A stretch of DNA of 64,000 nt from DAIDKA01 sp036498905. GTDB lineage: Bacteria > Pseudomonadota > Gammaproteobacteria > Steroidobacterales > Steroidobacteraceae. Below the pieces are notes generated by a model. The model did no database searches, had not been told where the DNA came from, and was given only the letters and a program-made list of their open reading frames with translations. Location of the stretch: contig DASYER010000077.1 in the NCBI GenBank assembly GCA_036498905.1, positions 38,793 through 102,792 on the forward strand, in the 5' to 3' direction. A program made the position numbers and the translations under genes. Of this stretch, positions 63,561-64,000 are shown piece after piece (the stretch's first letter is position 1; each line of letters starts with the position of its first letter).

Positions 63561-63699
63561 TCCTATTGCAAATATGTCAGATCAGACAGATGGAGGCTGG
63601 GCATCCGACGGTGTCCCTTGATCTCCTATTGCGATCGCCACTGGCACTAGGTGCGTCAAATCGGGAGTTAGCAGCAATTATTGCGCGGCGCTTATGGCC
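63561..63699 (-). other. Cassette without an ORF
   Basis: The 139 bases between two well-formed attC sites hold no reading frame longer than about 15 codons on either strand. ORF-less cassettes are known from chromosomal arrays and may carry promoters or small RNAs; none is evident here. Confidence 0.6.
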
Positions 63700-63822
63700 A
63701 CCTAACGATTAGTTAGTGCGGCGCACCGCCCAACATGCAACGAAGTAAATCTATCCTTGTCGTCCATTCGTCCAACCCCCAATGAAACCGATCCGCGCGT
63801 CTGCTCAAACTGATTGTTAGAT
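63700..63822 (-). repeat. attC site, well formed (123 bases)
   Basis: Minus strand starts ATCTAACAATCAGTTTGAGC (63822) ten bases after the stop of the partial gene and ends CGTTAGGT (63700). Both cores match RYYYAAC and GTTRRRY. The plus-strand end ACCTAACGATTAGTTAGTGC aligns with the start over 20 bases, so a full fold-back is possible. Confidence 0.88.
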
Positions 63823-63832
63823 GGCGGAAGCA

Positions 63833-64000
63833 TCACGCGACGTACCAGCCATCGCCCAGCAGCGGCACTGTTGCGCAGGCTGCGCCACCCTTTGAATCGG
63901 TGCCGGCGATCTGCACTTCAAGAACGCCCGCGCGCTTGGCTTTCGTCGCGTCGAGAAGCCTCTGCGTTATGCCTTCGAGACCAATCTTGGCGCGCCTGGC
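63833..64000 (-). CDS. C-terminal 55 residues of a cassette gene, cut by the window edge
   Basis: The frame is open from the edge to a TGA at 63833-63835. It ends with AGVLEVQIAGTDSKGGAACATVPLLGDGWYVA (shown in part: GTDSKGGAACATVPLLGDGW). Helix followed by beta strands; no family recognised. The attC begins ten bases after the stop, so the gene is the right-most visible cassette. Confidence 0.6.
   Translation of the reverse strand, partial: ARRAKIGLEGITQRLLDATKAKRAGVLEVQIAGTDSKGGAACATVPLLGDGWYVA

Larger units (their letters stand above)
57694..64000 (-). mobile_element. Integron cassette array (distal end of chromosomal integron or CALIN), partial
   Basis: A tandem series of single-gene units, all minus strand, unrelated in function, with attC-type sites at their 3' ends. 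Sites have the RYYYAAC and GTTRRRY cores at the two ends and pairable inner stretches, 52-123 bases long. Several stop codons overlap the first core, a common cassette arrangement. No intI is present; with this orientation it would be expected beyond the right edge. GC content is visibly lower than the flanking core genome. The left boundary is uncertain and could be as far as 55.3 kb. Confidence 0.85.

Noticed and set aside
1..64000. CRISPR arrays, rRNA, tRNA, insertion sequences, integrase or transposase genes
   Set aside because: None could be recognised by eye on either strand; tRNA and small-RNA absence would need a covariance search.

Overview
The window is high-GC chromosomal DNA (roughly 65% GC by eye, lower in the last 8 kb) from a gammaproteobacterium. 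The evidence is a UbiE/UbiJ/UbiB ubiquinone set, an E. coli-type GshA, YajQ, a ribosomal bTHX peptide, an S46 dipeptidyl-peptidase, and a trpEGDCFBA operon behind a Trp-codon attenuator. A Nevskiales/Steroidobacterales/Xanthomonadales-like lineage fits, but this is an inference from gene content, not a species call.

Layout. 0-7.3 kb: minus-strand cell-envelope genes (a secreted repeat protein fused to a DsbC-like domain, a TPR lipoprotein, a WecA/MraY-type sugar-phosphate transferase). 7.3-15.1 kb: secreted protein, ClC channel, FHA/coiled-coil protein, alpha/beta hydrolase, small lipoprotein, and a glyoxalase-fold protein with a histone-like Lys/Ala tail. 15.1-19.5 kb: ilvB and ilvN, unusually placed back to back, a thioredoxin-like ferredoxin, and a PII gene with a sigma-54-type promoter. 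19.5-32.6 kb: gshA, thiolase, diguanylate cyclase, dienelactone hydrolase, hemH, VOC protein, S46 peptidase, acs, anti-sigma-like protein, HNH nuclease, purN and bTHX. 32.7-41.1 kb: GGDEF/EAL protein, DUF971, ubiE, NamZ-like DUF1343, DOMON-like, ubiJ-ubiB, MATE pump. 41.1-47.9 kb: the complete trp operon with promoter, trpL and attenuator. 47.9-55.2 kb: yajQ, BtuF-like binding protein, hydroxyacid dehydrogenase, SnoaL-like protein, two accessory genes and a large TPR/GT41 (OGT-like) protein.

The most unusual part is about 55.3-64 kb (certain from about 57.7 kb). It is a run of short unrelated minus-strand genes (GNAT, cupin, methyltransferase, three VOC proteins including a FosX-like one, RibD-type reductase, DUF3995, RDD, phosphoesterase, ankyrin protein, unknowns). 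Many are followed, often overlapping the stop codon, by imperfect palindromes with RYYYAAC ... GTTRRRY ends. These are integron attC recombination sites. No integrase gene lies in the window and the array runs off the right edge. It is therefore either the distal end of a chromosomal integron whose intI lies beyond 64000, or a CALIN (attC cluster lacking an integrase). attC sites are nearly intact at the right end and progressively collapsed to the left, and some cassettes are dead: an ankyrin gene with a one-base frameshift, a 12-codon GFA remnant, and a cassette without an ORF. This polarity is what an ageing cassette array should look like.
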